Below are positions 49,201 to 61,800 of a stretch of DNA of 64,000 nucleotides, in pieces. A program made the position numbers and the translations under genes. The stretch spans positions 260,886 to 324,885 of the forward strand of contig LUCM01005701.1 of the NCBI GenBank assembly GCA_008360955.1, read 5' to 3'. The notes beneath the pieces are model-generated. The model made no database searches, was not told the DNA's origin, and worked only from the letters and a program-made list of their open reading frames with translations. The first letter of the stretch is position 1; each line of letters begins with the position of its first letter. This DNA is from Fasciolopsis buskii (lineage: Eukaryota > Platyhelminthes > Trematoda > Plagiorchiida > Fasciolidae).

Positions 49201-50316
49201 GAGAAAGAGTTTATTTGTGTGACTAAGCAAACCAGTTTTCATTAATCGAAAGGTTAATTTTTCTGCACTAATTTAATCTGACCGTTTGTCACATGAACAG
49301 TCTTGAACAGAAGAACACAGTACATGCATTAGTGTTCGTGATTATTACCTTTCTGACTGCAACTTCAGCTATTGCGGTAGAACAAACTTGCCTGCGCTAG
49401 TTGTCTTATCTTTTATTAGTTCCTCGGTGTTAAATCCCGTTGTACCATTTAAGATGGCGTTAATACGAATTGTACTCAAATGTGGTTTATTGCAAACACG
49501 GCAAAATTACTCGGTTATATTTCATATTAATTCACCAACAATGTTCTCTGTTTTTGACTGTTTCCTTTTGTGTCACTGCATCTACTTTGTAGAATTCCAC
49601 CACTAAAAGTGAGGGATTCAAGATAGGGTATTGAGTTGCGTAAAACGGATAGTAGAATCAAACTTACTTGATGAGCGGATGTTTATATCTAGTGATGATT
49701 ATGAAAACAGGGTGATATGCGGTAATCGTGTTACCATATTTCCAGTTCCGAAATGCACCTCGGGTCATCACTGATCTATCGGGTGCTAGTTTTCATTGGT
49801 TATGGTCACAATGTGCGATAGCAGCAAACCGATTCATTTGCATAGTTACGAACGCACTGTTTTTAAATTTGTCCTTTTTATCATTATTATTTGAAGCGAC
49901 ATATTTCGTCGATATGCGATAATTGCGTCAAGTCCCACCGCGTATTGAATACTGCGGCTCTTCTCCTAATTAAAAAATAAATTATCCCTGCAAATAATCC
50001 ATTAGACTGGTATACGAAATTCTTCTGCGCTAGACTTCAAATTCAACCTCAACAGCTATGGAATTCAAATTCCGTAATATTAAATAAAATCAGCTGCTGC
50101 ATATGAAAACCCGCGGAAAATACCTAGCGAAAATTGTCCTACCAGTGTCCGGTTGACTTACTCGGGTAGCTTTTCGCCTTTACTGTATGGAAGATCAAGC
50201 AGAGTAAATAGTTTGCCAGCTCCTCAAGTCCAATTCGGACAGATTCCGATCAGTTTGGAAAAAGGTGGAATTCTCCGCAGCTATTCTTTTGTGAACATCC
50301 ACACATAAAAAAATAA
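46300..50316. other. AT-rich stretch with short frames only
   Basis: A plus-strand segment at 47911-48008, after ATTCTTGAAG and before a donor GTACAC (phase 0 to 2), is exon-like but weak. The 100-codon plus frame at 48480-48782 has hydrophobic stretches and no recognisable family. Nothing firm. Confidence 0.35.
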
Positions 50317-50884
50317 TATGTAAACTCAATTGAGGTGAAAGTGCTCCAGCTTTGTATACTGGGAAGATATTGTTGGAGTAAGCAAGAAAACCAATGGATC
50401 GAAACAACTGAAAACAAGTTGCTTGAAGTTATTGAACACAAGTGTGTATTGACCTCACATTTGGTCATTTTCTTCCTAGTGATCCAAAGCGCGATATGGT
50501 TTGGAGCTGATATGCCCAAATTAATGTGCGCAGTCAGTTCACTGGGAACACGGTTGACGGTTGAATCTATAGTTTTCGGGTAGCTTAAATACCAATATTG
50601 TCTGCGTTTTTTAATAAACGTAGGGGAAGCCTCGGTAAAGACTGCCTCTGTGCTCAAACTAGACAATGCGTGTTTTTGCTCGATATCTGTGAAGTTGGAT
50701 GTCCACTAGTAAAAAGCAATAAGTCAAATTTTCATCAGTTTGGCCAGAACTCAGTGTATCAATTTTCCGTTGAATTAAAATTAATCGACTCTAAGAGTAA
50801 AAATGGTGAAAATTTTGTTCTGCATTATCGTGAGTTTTGGAAAAAGATAGTGATTTTCCCCCGGTATAATACACGAGTGCAAAG
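50317..50884 (+). CDS. Candidate two-exon gene fragment with a 44-nt intron
   Basis: Two open segments, 50317-50579 and 50624-50884, are separated by a 44-base GT-AG interval with a T-rich tract (TCTGCGTTTTTTAATAAACGTAG). The first ends and the second starts in phase 2, so the frame continues, and the unspliced reading meets TAG at once. The second segment ends at a good donor (GTGCAAAG before GTAAAT) and is 261 bases, a multiple of three. It encodes a Cys-rich start (CLCAQTRQCVFLLDICEVGC) and a charged C-terminal half. The first segment has a hydrophobic stretch (HLVIFFLVIQSAIWFG) that could be membrane-associated. Its own 5' boundary is unclear. No family recognised. A 138-codon minus-strand frame overlaps 50250-50666 and is taken as its shadow. 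Confidence 0.3.
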
Positions 50885-53800
50885 GTAAATGGGTGCTTAC
50901 TCAAAGGATGCATATCAACACTCGATTCTGAAACAACAAAGAGACAATATCAGTAGCAGACTTTCCTGTAGAGGGAATTAACAGTACGACAAACGGACTT
51001 GCAAGAACACCGTTTTTGGTATACTTTTTGGTATGCACTTCTTCACAGCCTGTTAATTAGATATTTTGCTTCCTTGACTAACAGCCCAGTTAATGCGTAA
51101 ATGTGACTCAGAACCGGTACATTCCGAGCAAGCAGCTTTTCAGTTAACTATCCCAACTAATAAGACTACAAAATAGAACATTTTTAACAATTTATGAGTA
51201 CAAATAACCGAAACAGAGTTTGCTAATCAAATTCTGTTTTATCTTGGTTATTTGAACTGTTGATTGAAAATCAAGGACGTCGAAAACAAACCGTTTCCAA
51301 ATAATTAATCATTTGTCACCTAGTTTTCTAAAGATAAAACTTCGTAGGGTGCCCCAGATCATGCTGCAGCTAGCATTTTTCCATTCGGTTCACTTTCGTT
51401 GCTGACCCACGCATACGTCTAAGAGGACGCATAACTGACGAGCTGCCGATGCTTGCTGAAGAACTAAAGAAGAAAAGACAAAAATTACTGTTTTGTTCTG
51501 CAATTTGCTTCCTGCGTGCATCACAGAACCGCAATGGGTAGGTTTCTCTGATCGCCAGGACGCACTAGATGGAGCTAAATGAAATCCGAACTCGTTGGCT
51601 TCCGACGAAGGAAAGTCCTATGTGGTCAAGCTAATGCCCGACTAACCGGCATGTCTAACGTTCGGAACCTTGACGTTTTTAGGGTGACAGCAATTCCGTC
51701 CATGTAACCACAGACAGGATTACAGGCATAAACCTGTACAATAAAATGCTCCCTTTATTTGTTAAGTGTAGCCAATGATACCAGTTTTAACATCGATTCA
51801 AAGCGCATCTTGTTTTCTAACCACATGGACAACTTATTTTTCTGTTATGGTTGCATTTATCTTTTGCACGAAATGTCACTTGCCATCGTCGCTGTCGGAT
51901 CCTGAGAATGTAATAATAGGATGATAAAGGGCACTGTGCCATTCCATAACATCAAATCAACCAATACACAAGAATCCACGGACCTGAGAACTTTCAGTCA
52001 GTATTATATCCAATCGGGGTGCTTTAGGAAACGTCCCATAAAAATGCGCTTTCGCCACAAGAAACCTTAAGAAGGTGTATTACAAAAGCAATTCAATATA
52101 TCGCATTTGTCCTTCTTTTTGGAAACGCCATCGCCAAGACGATTAGAACTTAGGACCATATTTTTACGGATCCTGTATACATACGCTGCCACTGGCACCA
52201 TATTTTAGGGTCCCTTTGAGGTTCACTCATGTACGTTTGATTTTAACACTTGCGTTTAAAAGGCGGAGGTAACGTGACCTTGCATAAAATGTTTTTGTTG
52301 GGGAATGGTTTTGGTAACCATGTGCGTTCATAGGAATTCTAATGCGAGAATAGAACTTTAAGTTAACAGCCCAGGTTATATAACGAATTTACTGACTGTT
52401 TTTCAGCTACAGTTATCTGCATGCCTGTAACCTTGTAGATGCCGCCGGTACTGTGGTCCGCTGGTGAGCATGAGCTTTCACAACTGTAAGCTGACGGATC
52501 CACACGAAACAGTAAGAACTTAGATAAATTGCATTAAAAACAAACACACCAGGGCATGATGTTGCCTTAATCACATTGTTGTTTTGGACCAAAACGAAGT
52601 AGATGTCGACTAGTGAATACCATCGACCTGTTGCATTGTCTGTCGCTCAGTAGCTTTCAAGGTTCAAAAACGTTTCTAAATAGAGATAATATTCTTGTGA
52701 TTCATGTCATTCAGTTTTTCGGCACTTGAAAAAAAGAAATTGGTCAAATCAACCTGAATTTAAGTTTGTCGACCTAAAGAGGAGAAACATTTTCAGGACA
52801 AACTATATATCAGATCTTTTCTGTTTAACTGTGGAAAATTGGTCACTTTATTTAAAAAACAAAGAAAAACTGATTTTCTTTACATCGCAGAACAAGCGCA
52901 TTGTAGAACTCGGATCATCGGCTGTTAGATATTAAACACTGGCTAAGTCAATACTCAGGCTAGTAAATTGGCCTTCACTTGAAAAATGTTCATGCCGAAA
53001 TCAACCAGTGCAAACAGATAAAGGCTGAAATGCTTTGAGTGAGTCTGTCGTTATCGTCAAACAGACTGTTAAGTCACTTGATAACGTCAATATATTGACT
53101 TATTAAACTCACTTACAGTATTTGCAGTGACACGGTCGATAAGTGTTTTTGTATTAATGTAAATATATTGGATTGGAAATGAACCCGATAAACTTGAATG
53201 AATATAACCTAAAGAGACCAAATGCAAATTTTTACACCACTTTGTAACCATGGCCTTCGGTCGATGACCAGTGACCAGTGCCACAGCCACTCACCGGCGT
53301 CGTTTGATGTTAAACCTGTGGGGTGGGGGAAGTCCGCAGCAGTTTCAGCGATGGGTGTTCCAAATAGATCAAGTATCTGTGCAGTCAAATAAATCATATT
53401 CGGCGGAAAATTAAAATGGATCTGATAAAAACAAATGACATGTCCGGCTGATCATCCCATGTGGAATAAAGCAACTGAATCCAAACGGAGGCCATAGATT
53501 TGAACGTTAACTTCTGAGCATGCACTCACTGGATTGACTACTAGTGGTGAGTAAGGCTGAGTAGAAAATATGGATATGAAATTAGTTCTCACGGTTAGTT
53601 GAAGTTTACCGTTTTTAGTGCAAAAGCTGCTACCGTGCTGATTGGAATTCGTTTGGAAATTCTATGACGAAATTGTGAGGGAAATAAGATGTTGAACATC
53701 TGATACTTTCAGGTTACTTCATCTAGTAACGAAGAACAGCAACTTACATGAGGATACTGACTGTTTTCCTAAGAAGCGTTAGAAAGCGTTCATTAACTCG

Positions 53801-54168
53801 GGGCTGAGAGGCGACTGAGAGTGCCCAGAACAGTTAAGCACAATCAAAACCTCATTTCTGCCACTGATTTCAGTGACGGTTTTCCTAAGAATATTCTGAT
53901 GTTTTCATTCGTTGCATCCAAACATCCACTCACGTGGCTGAAGTGTTTTAAGTTCTAAAAAGCAGGAATCGGAATTATGGTCAGTATTTTAATTAGTGCA
54001 GTGAATATATTATTGTTATCAGTGCGAATCGGTTGAACAAAATCGCCTCGGCATTCCTTTTATACACTAGGCTGGAGCGTTTGACGCGAGTAGGCAAGGT
54101 TGATGATGCATGCCCGCCTATTATTCAGTAAAGTTTAATTCAGCGTAAGCTTGATAGCACTAGTCTAG
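50885..54168. other. No gene recognised; mixed composition
   Basis: Somewhat GC-richer patches at 51350-51720 and 51880-52560 carry no frame of note on either strand. The sparse frames elsewhere (52726-52935 plus, 53087-53397 minus) have no recognised relative. Confidence 0.45.
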
Positions 54169-55445
54169 GGTTCCGAAAATTGACGAAGACAGATTTTCGA
54201 TTGCCAAAATTCCCCTTTCCAATTTCCTGTGATGATTTTGTAAGCTGTCCGTTCGTGGATGCGAATAGAATCAGTAGTTCTAACGATATCGAGAGTGGAA
54301 CTTTCTCTCGGTCTTTCAACGGTACTGTACCTGTGAATGGCAACAGTGTGAAAGTTTGGATGGAAAATATTCCTATTCTCTTCATCGATTTTAATCGAAC
54401 CTATGCTCGCCTTCTCAATGATTTATCTTCTTGACTTTGGCAAAACTATTTAACTAGGGATAAAACGGGTATTAATTTTTACTTAAGGTTAAAGTGAAAC
54501 CTGCCTCTTGCTTTTTTGCTCCTCAGGCTGTCACTTTTGCCGTGGATAAATTAACAATTGTAAAAATCGGACAGTCTGACTTCGGCTGTTATAGCGATCG
54601 CAACTTGAGTGAACTTCAGTTATGCAAACACAATCATGAACATAAAATTTTGTACTGTCATAAATGAATATGCACAGAATAATGCACAACCAACCTGGAA
54701 GTTTGTCCCATTTCATATCTGCCAAAAAGGTTGAAGAATAAAATCTTATCGTGCTGTACTTCTTTTGCTAGTGAAACAACAGCAAACGTCACTTCTAGGA
54801 CGGGACCTAATACAATTGATCACTGTCGGTCAAAATTCGCTGTCAGAGGTGGGATACGAAATGACGCACACATTCGTTGACCCAAACTTGATCCTGGAGC
54901 CTAATATTGTTCCTCCATCCTGGCATCCGAATGGTCTGGAACTCTCGGCCCAAACAACCGGGAAAAAGCCCGTATTCGTAAATAAGCTAGGGAAATTTTA
55001 TTTGTTTAATTTAAGCAAGCCACTAAAATACAGTTTAGTCTCGGGCCGCTCCAGGCATATTCGGCTACCGGGTTCGTCCCAAGATTTCGTGACCCAAACC
55101 TCCGGTATAACTAACTAAGAATGGTGTGCGATTTGGGACTAAATCATCTGATAATTGTTTAACAACAGCTACTGTTTTTTGTAGAATACAGGTTTATTTT
55201 CATTTGTCTCAGTAGTAATGCAACCAGTACAATCGAGGAAGAGGTCGCTTCAATTTCGACGATGTCCATTTTGGATAAACGTTTTTTCCTGCAGCATGTT
55301 TAGCTGTTTGCAAATATTGTATGAAGCTTTTCAACATAACAGCAAACGGCAGATCAAACTGAATACCCATGCCTGTACTAAACTTGATGCTCGAACACCG
55401 AAGTCATATTTTCAGCTTCAATTGTTCTTCATGCGTCCGAATTAA
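54169..55445 (+). CDS. Candidate three-exon 3' gene end, protein unknown
   Basis: Three plus-strand open segments fit one reading frame: 54169-54321, 54772-55104 and 55213-55445, all joined in phase 1. The middle acceptor is strong (CTGTACTTCTTTTGCTAG), its donor reads CCG before GTATAAC, and the last intron is 108 bases ending CATTTGTCTCAG. The middle segment contains VGQNSLSEVGYEMTHTFVDP and a Pro-rich stretch; the last is Arg, Lys and Gln rich and ends at a stop. The first intron (450 bases) also contains a good but unused acceptor at 54526. No start codon or family was identified. Phase agreement across both introns is suggestive, not proof. Confidence 0.25.
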
Positions 55446-55958
55446 ACATACCCAGAATCAGCGAGCAGAACATGCCAGAAATAATCGAATCTTTGTAACT
55501 TGTTTGAAATATCACAGATTACGGCGTTGCAGAATTGGAAACCTATTCTTTTTTCACTCGTGGTAAAATACTCTTCAAAAGACCAGTGACATTGTCCCTA
55601 TTGAGAAAAACTGGGGGCAGTAATTTCCGGATTTCTATAGATTCGCTCAGCAATTACCTGTGTTAAATTAATATTCAAGAAATGAAAACTGTAACACTAC
55701 GGGACTTATTACTGGATTCGCTAAATTCGAGCTGACTCAAGGAGTTGAGTTTATTTATCAATCGCACTGTGGTCACGATTCGCGGTAGTTAATCCTAACT
55801 TAGGTATACATAAACGCCTGACTTTCGCTCTTTGTCGTATATTTTGGAATAAGTCTCAGGCGCATTTTATCAGCCAACTCAGAACAGATCTGAGGGTTTT
55901 TTTAAGAAAAAAACATTGAGATTAGATTTCGCATGGTTAGCAGTAGGAGACTAAATGT
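55446..55958. other. No gene recognised
   Basis: AT-rich with stops in all frames except one 65-codon frame overlapping the preceding segment. Confidence 0.5.
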
Positions 55959-56089
55959 TTTCATGAATTAATTCACCATGTTATATCATCGCTCAACTCG
56001 CCGTTAAGAAACCAAAAAAGCACAGTGCTTCCATGGTGTTTTAATGGTGAGTTAAATGATGATATGACATGGTAAATTGAATCGTGAAA
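55959..56089. repeat. Imperfect 131-bp palindrome made of two inverted repeat tails
   Basis: Two 56-base arms (55959-56014 and 56034-56089) are reverse complements of each other with scattered mismatches. The 19-base centre is itself largely palindromic (AAGCAC, A, GTGCTT). Both arms match the 3' part of the repeat at 34875-34943: shared words include CATGGT, TTAATGGTGA and GATAT. Transcribed, it could form a long hairpin. The simplest reading is two inverted, 5'-truncated copies of the same SINE-like repeat meeting head to head. Confidence 0.8.
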
Positions 56090-58622
56090 TTAAACTTCCT
56101 TGGCTGTTCCTTGAAATTCGCCTCTCGCGCGCAAATAGCGCGTTATGAGAGCAAACATACATGCCGGAAAACTCTTAGTGTAGCAACTCAGTTGTGCATA
56201 TCTACCTGCGTTCCTGAAATGTTTGCCCACATAGAATGCACCTGCTGGAGACCGTGGCAACCTGTGAAAGCATCGTCTACACAAACCTAACTTAGTAGTT
56301 TTGATAAGCTCAGACGGTACTCGAGAAGCACCTTCACAATAAAAGGTAAGTTTTTGAGTTTGTTGATTCGTAAGCGTAACCGTGATCGGGTCACCCAAAG
56401 GGTGCAGCTGGAAGCCTAGTCATTCAAGCGCAGTAACATTAATCATGCAAAAGGCTAGGAAGGATGTACATTTTCAGTAGGGGGAACATGAGAGCAAAAT
56501 AGAAAAATGACATCGAAAACATTATTGCTTGCCTAAATATGGGTACACTACAAGCTACACGGCTTTACTAAAATTGGTGAGTGTAAAAATCCCGCGAAAT
56601 CCGTAGGCTTACTGTCAATAGCCCTATCCTGTGGCACATAAACTGTCATCACTAACACTCGCGAGTGGTGCTCGCCATTCCGTGGATGGAGCCTGATAAG
56701 GAGTACATAGGCGACATGGACAATCAACTGCGCACTCGTTCACATTAACACAAACACAAACTAACCTTACAGTGGGTTGACCCACGTGCTCAGAGGTGAA
56801 ATCACTGCTTACAGACAAGCCACGAGGTCAAAATTGACAAAGCAAAGGTGATTAATGAGGTAGAAAACAGGAAGCGTTTGGTCCTCGAGGCGTTTCACTG
56901 AACCAACCCTTTAAGTCGACATGTCGAAACCAGTATACAATACATCACAACATGTGAACATTTGGATCCATCCGTCCCATGCCCAAATGTAATCACTCAA
57001 GTTTGATAACGAGACTTAATTTGGACCGAAAAGTTTTTTGAAATTGACTAAGCTTTCGAATTTGTTCTCACTTCAAACAGGTGTATATAACGAACTTGTC
57101 GGAGCGCTTACTCGGGAAGGTGGCCCTCCTGTCTGCAGCGGGAATTCAATGGATAATAAGGAATAGGAAACCCATTTGTGCATTAACCGAGCAGATTTTC
57201 CATTTGCGAATTTGCACCCGGAATTCAGTATCCAAAATAATATCTGGATGAAGATGTTGGGTGAATAGTTGGCCTTCCAGAAAATGTTTGTAGTGCTGAC
57301 TATCAAGAGATCGGTTTTTCACAGCTACCGTGAACGAGAATAGCACCAACTGTTTGCATCCGGCCAGTCGGTAGTTATGCGCCTGTTCGACTAAGCGAAT
57401 GAAACATTTATGAACAAATCACAGCAATTTCGTGCAGCAAAAGAACTTTAATGCAACGGTGAAAGTCGTATGCTTTGGAAGCACAGAAAATTGCCCGTGG
57501 GGCCAAATTTCACTACCGATTCCATGGTACCGAATATCATTTTGGATAGCGCTTCCGGATATTACGTCCGACGTCACTTCAATGATCGGTTCTCCACAAT
57601 ACTAGCAACGCTTTGAACCTACTTTGTGAAAAATATAGGCATCGAACTGGAAGGTTTGTTTGCCGCAAACTGACTGCCGGCAGAAAAGATTATATAATTT
57701 ACAAATAATAGTATTGTTTGCCTCACCTTCATTCACCATGCTCCAACCTAGGAATCGAATTTTGTAAGTGATCTAACACAAACGCACAATTCGTCTTCAT
57801 TATTTTCCTTATGTAACGAGTGATCAAGAAAATGCGAAGACGTACTGGAAGTGAATAATGCGATAGCGACGTTAATTATGTAGTGTTTCCGATTCAAACG
57901 CACTCACGACAAAGTGCATGCCGTTTTTCCAAACTCGTGCTCGTCAGCTGAGTTGAAGATGTCTATTTGTGGTCACTTTTGGTATGGTCTTGTGGGTGGG
58001 TGCAGAGTTTAGCCCCTGTTTGGTGGCGAGTCGACGCTAATTTTGTTTCTCCCCCGAAAAATTTCAACGGCGGAAGAAATGAAACACGTAAACAGTCATC
58101 ACTAAATAGTGACTGGAAGCCTTCACCTTACCGTATCACTGCATACCGCAAGCGACTAGTTGGGAAACAGTGACTTCAATCTAACGAACTGCTACTCGAC
58201 TAAGCACTTTTCATTGGAAACCTTTTTGTTCGATATCCAAGTCTCGATTTTAGATGTAAGGCAATCTTGTCATCAAAATCAAAAGACTCAGTCAATCAAT
58301 AAATACCTCAAGGACCCGGAAAAAAGTAATCAATATTTGTGTGGGTTTCTGCCCTTGCGGGATTTGATTACAAAATACGTCGGCCATTTTATTGAGAAGG
58401 GCACCGGGTTCTAGAGAATCTAAGAAAAGTATTAGAATTACCTTTTGAGCTATTCGATCATATGTATTTAAAAACTTACTTGATGTATGGCCGAAAACGT
58501 CTTAATTCAGAAGAAAGATTAAACGGTTATCTCTTATTCAACACAACTTAGAAAGCAGTAAATATCAGTGGATATAAATGGTTTTTTGAAAATTTAGAAA
58601 GCATTCGTTCATTTATACTTAG
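56090..58622. other. No gene recognised; GC-richer patches
   Basis: A 102-codon minus-strand frame lies right beside the palindrome (56090-56398) in GC-richer sequence that might be the body of the same repeat family. Others at 56590-56820 and 57480-57680 are unassigned. Plus-strand frames at 57967-58173 and 58160-58414 have ordinary composition but could not be joined in phase across a plausible intron. Confidence 0.35.
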
Positions 58623-58837
58623 TGTGGGAGAATACAATCCTACACAGCCAATAACTGACGGACATACTTTGTTGGGGAGAAAGCTCTTGCACGGCACTTA
58701 CCCGGATGGCTTTTTATCCTACCTGTGCAAAGCAAAAACCTTTTTTGGGTTAGTTATTTGTATGTGGTACGCGAAGTCATGTACTGAGACATTCGTTTTT
58801 AGCACAGGATTTTCAAGAGGAGTTGTGTTCGCACTAG
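58623..58837 (+). CDS. Candidate internal exon, protein unknown
   Basis: Follows an acceptor ending TTTATACTTAG and can end at GTTAAA. The 71-codon reading (opening GEYNPTQPITDGHTLLGRKL, with several aromatic and cysteine residues in its second half) is open throughout and of ordinary protein composition. Entry phase 2, exit phase 1. The donor is weak and no family is recognised. Confidence 0.18.
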
Positions 58838-61800
58838 GTTAAATTCGCGGAGTTAAAACTTTCTGACTCACAGTATATCCAAAACTAACGTGAAAGAGAT
58901 CGCCGCTTTTGATTACCGGTGATCATGCTACTATGTCAAAAAAGTTCTTTGCGGAAATGCTTGGAGATCTAAATTTCTCACAAATTTCAAAAACTTTTGT
59001 TGTATTTTCTACTTGGAAATCGGCGAACTGAAAAATCTATTTCTGGCTTCTGTCGGATTGGAACTTTTAGACGGACATCAACCAGGCTTTATTTCCACAA
59101 GAGACCAGCCGAGAGAAAGTAGGATGAACTGCAGCCTTAAATTGCACCCAGGTGTCATTTGACTAACCTTGGTGACTGATCTTAGTAATTTACCATAAAC
59201 GCTGGCTGGATGTTTTGGGAAGCATTCGGCTCGATTCGAGAGCTCAGCTGTTGGAACATGGGTCGTGACAAGTTACAGTTGGCTACTCTCCATATATCTG
59301 CCAAATTGCATCACTTCAAATAATTAGCTATGACACGAAATGCCAATCCTGATAGACCATAAACCAAATCAGTATTTTTTTAGCAATTGCTATTTGATTT
59401 GTGATTGGAAGGTAGAAAACACTGTCCTTAACTCAAATAAGGTACCGAAACAGCCACATAGAGAGCAATTTACGTAATTACCTATAAAATGTGGGAAGAG
59501 CAAATGAGAAAATAAATAAGGTATTTATATTCTGTGTTTCGGCCGTACATCTTTGTAAATAGATCTTCGGCGCATCAGAGGTGCACAACCTATGCCTGTC
59601 TACCTCCAGGTTGCAATCAGCTGAGCAGCCGCTATTCTTATGGAGTTTCGTGATTACGGTGGAAGCGTACACCTTTAACCGTTGCGGACAGTGGGGCTGT
59701 GGTGAATGTTTACATTCTAAACAATCCTTTCATAAAGTATGACAAGAGTTCACCTGTAATATGGTGACTTGGTGATTGTGTAATTAGAGGTTTAATTTAT
59801 TGTTTCCTTTTAATAGACAATACTAAAGCAGATATTTGGAAAACAAACTTCCTAAGGTAGGGGGATTATTGGTTCGAACTAACGCATCATCAGAGCTCCA
59901 TGGTTAAGCCACCGGTAAACAACCGCCTGCCTCGGTTTTGAGATCCAGGTAGTAAAAGTGAGAACGATAGACTCGATGGTCATTCAGTGGCCTGATGGAG
60001 ACTGGGAGTACTGATAAATGTGGCAGACCTTCCACAAAAACCTTCATCTTCTGTTTATTGTGCTGCTTTCAATGTTTGCTATGCTTATGATCGATGGCTC
60101 AAAGGCCTTTCCATCAAGGCAAAACACACCTCGCAGCAAAATGTTTTTAGCTGAACAGTCACTGTGAATCACAACATGCTGAATGAAAAGGTATGTTTTG
60201 CTGCAAAATTATGCTTTTGTTTGCCTAGCACCTGCGGATAGGCAGTTGCTTTTATGGCCTATTAATTGCGGTTCGAATTTTTCGGGATGCGAGTAAAAGC
60301 CACCTCAATCGAGCTAAAAAGAAATACTATCAGTTTACGAGAAGGCGAAACTAATCAGAGCTTACGCAAAGGCATTTCACTGACATCCGGTTCTGCTGGT
60401 AAGGAAATTTGGTTAGCATAATGGAGGTTTAGCCCACATGAATATCAAAAATCGATTGCTTTGGTCGTGAAACTTGTCTTGAGAAAGACTGTTCGCGGTA
60501 GACGAAACGCTGGAGAATTACATCTTTCAAGAACGCCGTGTTACTTACAGTATATGGTTCAATGTGAAGTTCAGAAACCCAATATATATATATAAATTTA
60601 TATTTATAAATGAACAGCGTTAATGCTGCATCGGTCTTTTGTACATTTGTAAAGTGCTGTTTCGTATACGCGGAGGTTGATTTGCCAGCGGGATGCTGAT
60701 AAGGGAGCACGACAAGCGGAATATTCATAAATATTCCATCAATCATTCGTCTATTTTTCTGTACCATTCGGTGCCAGTAATCCTACTACTTATATGCATG
60801 ATCACTACTTAATCTAGACTCCAGCATCCTTTTTGCGCATTCAGTAAAAAGGATAAGCTGGGCTACTCCGTCACAAGTAAACAACCACCTCAAGGAAAAC
60901 CTACCAGAACACGATTGCCAAGGTCATCCGGAAAGTAAACTATGGCTCCAAATAAAAGATCGTGATAAATCTGTGACGCTGCAGTTTAAAACTTTATTCC
61001 ACTGTGATAATCTGCACCCATCTGTCAAGTGTTGCACCTTAAACACACGCACGCAGACACAATTCGGCAACATGTTGGCACGCCTACATATCAAATGCAA
61101 TTGTCTTCACATGGGAAGCTAATCACAAACTCGTCGATTCGTAAATTGTGTTGCGTTTGCATGTAACCGTTTGAAGAACATAGTATCCGTTTGCTCCGGC
61201 CATTTTTCTCCCCACAAGAATTCATTATTACCGTATTTCATTAAATGCAGGCATCTAAGATTTCGGCAATTCGAATCAGTTTAACCCTCCTGTTCTGAAT
61301 ACGCTGTTGACAGAATTGATACAACATAGATCCGAAAATTTGATCAAGCATTGCCCTATATTTCTTACAGGATGCTTATCCGGAAACGTGGAATCACATC
61401 CAATTCGCTTTAAGCGTAGAAAAGTAAGATTACCCAGACACTGAAGAAAGTATGGAAGGTACTGAGTGTCGGAAGTTAGTTGAAATAAACAAAAATTCGT
61501 AGTACTGTTAGCAATGAGCTATCATTTAGATTATTTCAGTAAGTCCCTGTTGATCATCGTCTTTCACGGAACTTCCAGCTTTGCTGCGGCGTTTCCTGGG
61601 GCCCCGCGACTCGTGCCAACATCGTCGACATACTTCATGTTAAAATAACCGTCATCAGCCGTCATAGCAAACCTGCTTGACGAAAAGTAAAATGGTTAAA
61701 GCGCGATGCTTCTTAGAATAAATCAGGTGGAAATAGAAGTATGATTTTCTAACTTTGTAAATTGTGGCCCATTGATACGTAGTCTTGAAAGAACTTGGTG

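Noticed and set aside
50250..50666. 138-codon minus-strand frame
   Set aside because: Within chance length for the window, no domain, and it overlaps a phase-consistent plus-strand exon pair.
59866..59890. GGTTCGAACTA as a polymerase III B box
   Set aside because: No A box at suitable distance and no second copy in the window.
61570..61640. Minus-strand KYVDDV resembling an RT catalytic box
   Set aside because: No other RT block was found before or after it in any frame; a four-residue match in a GC-rich pocket is likely chance.
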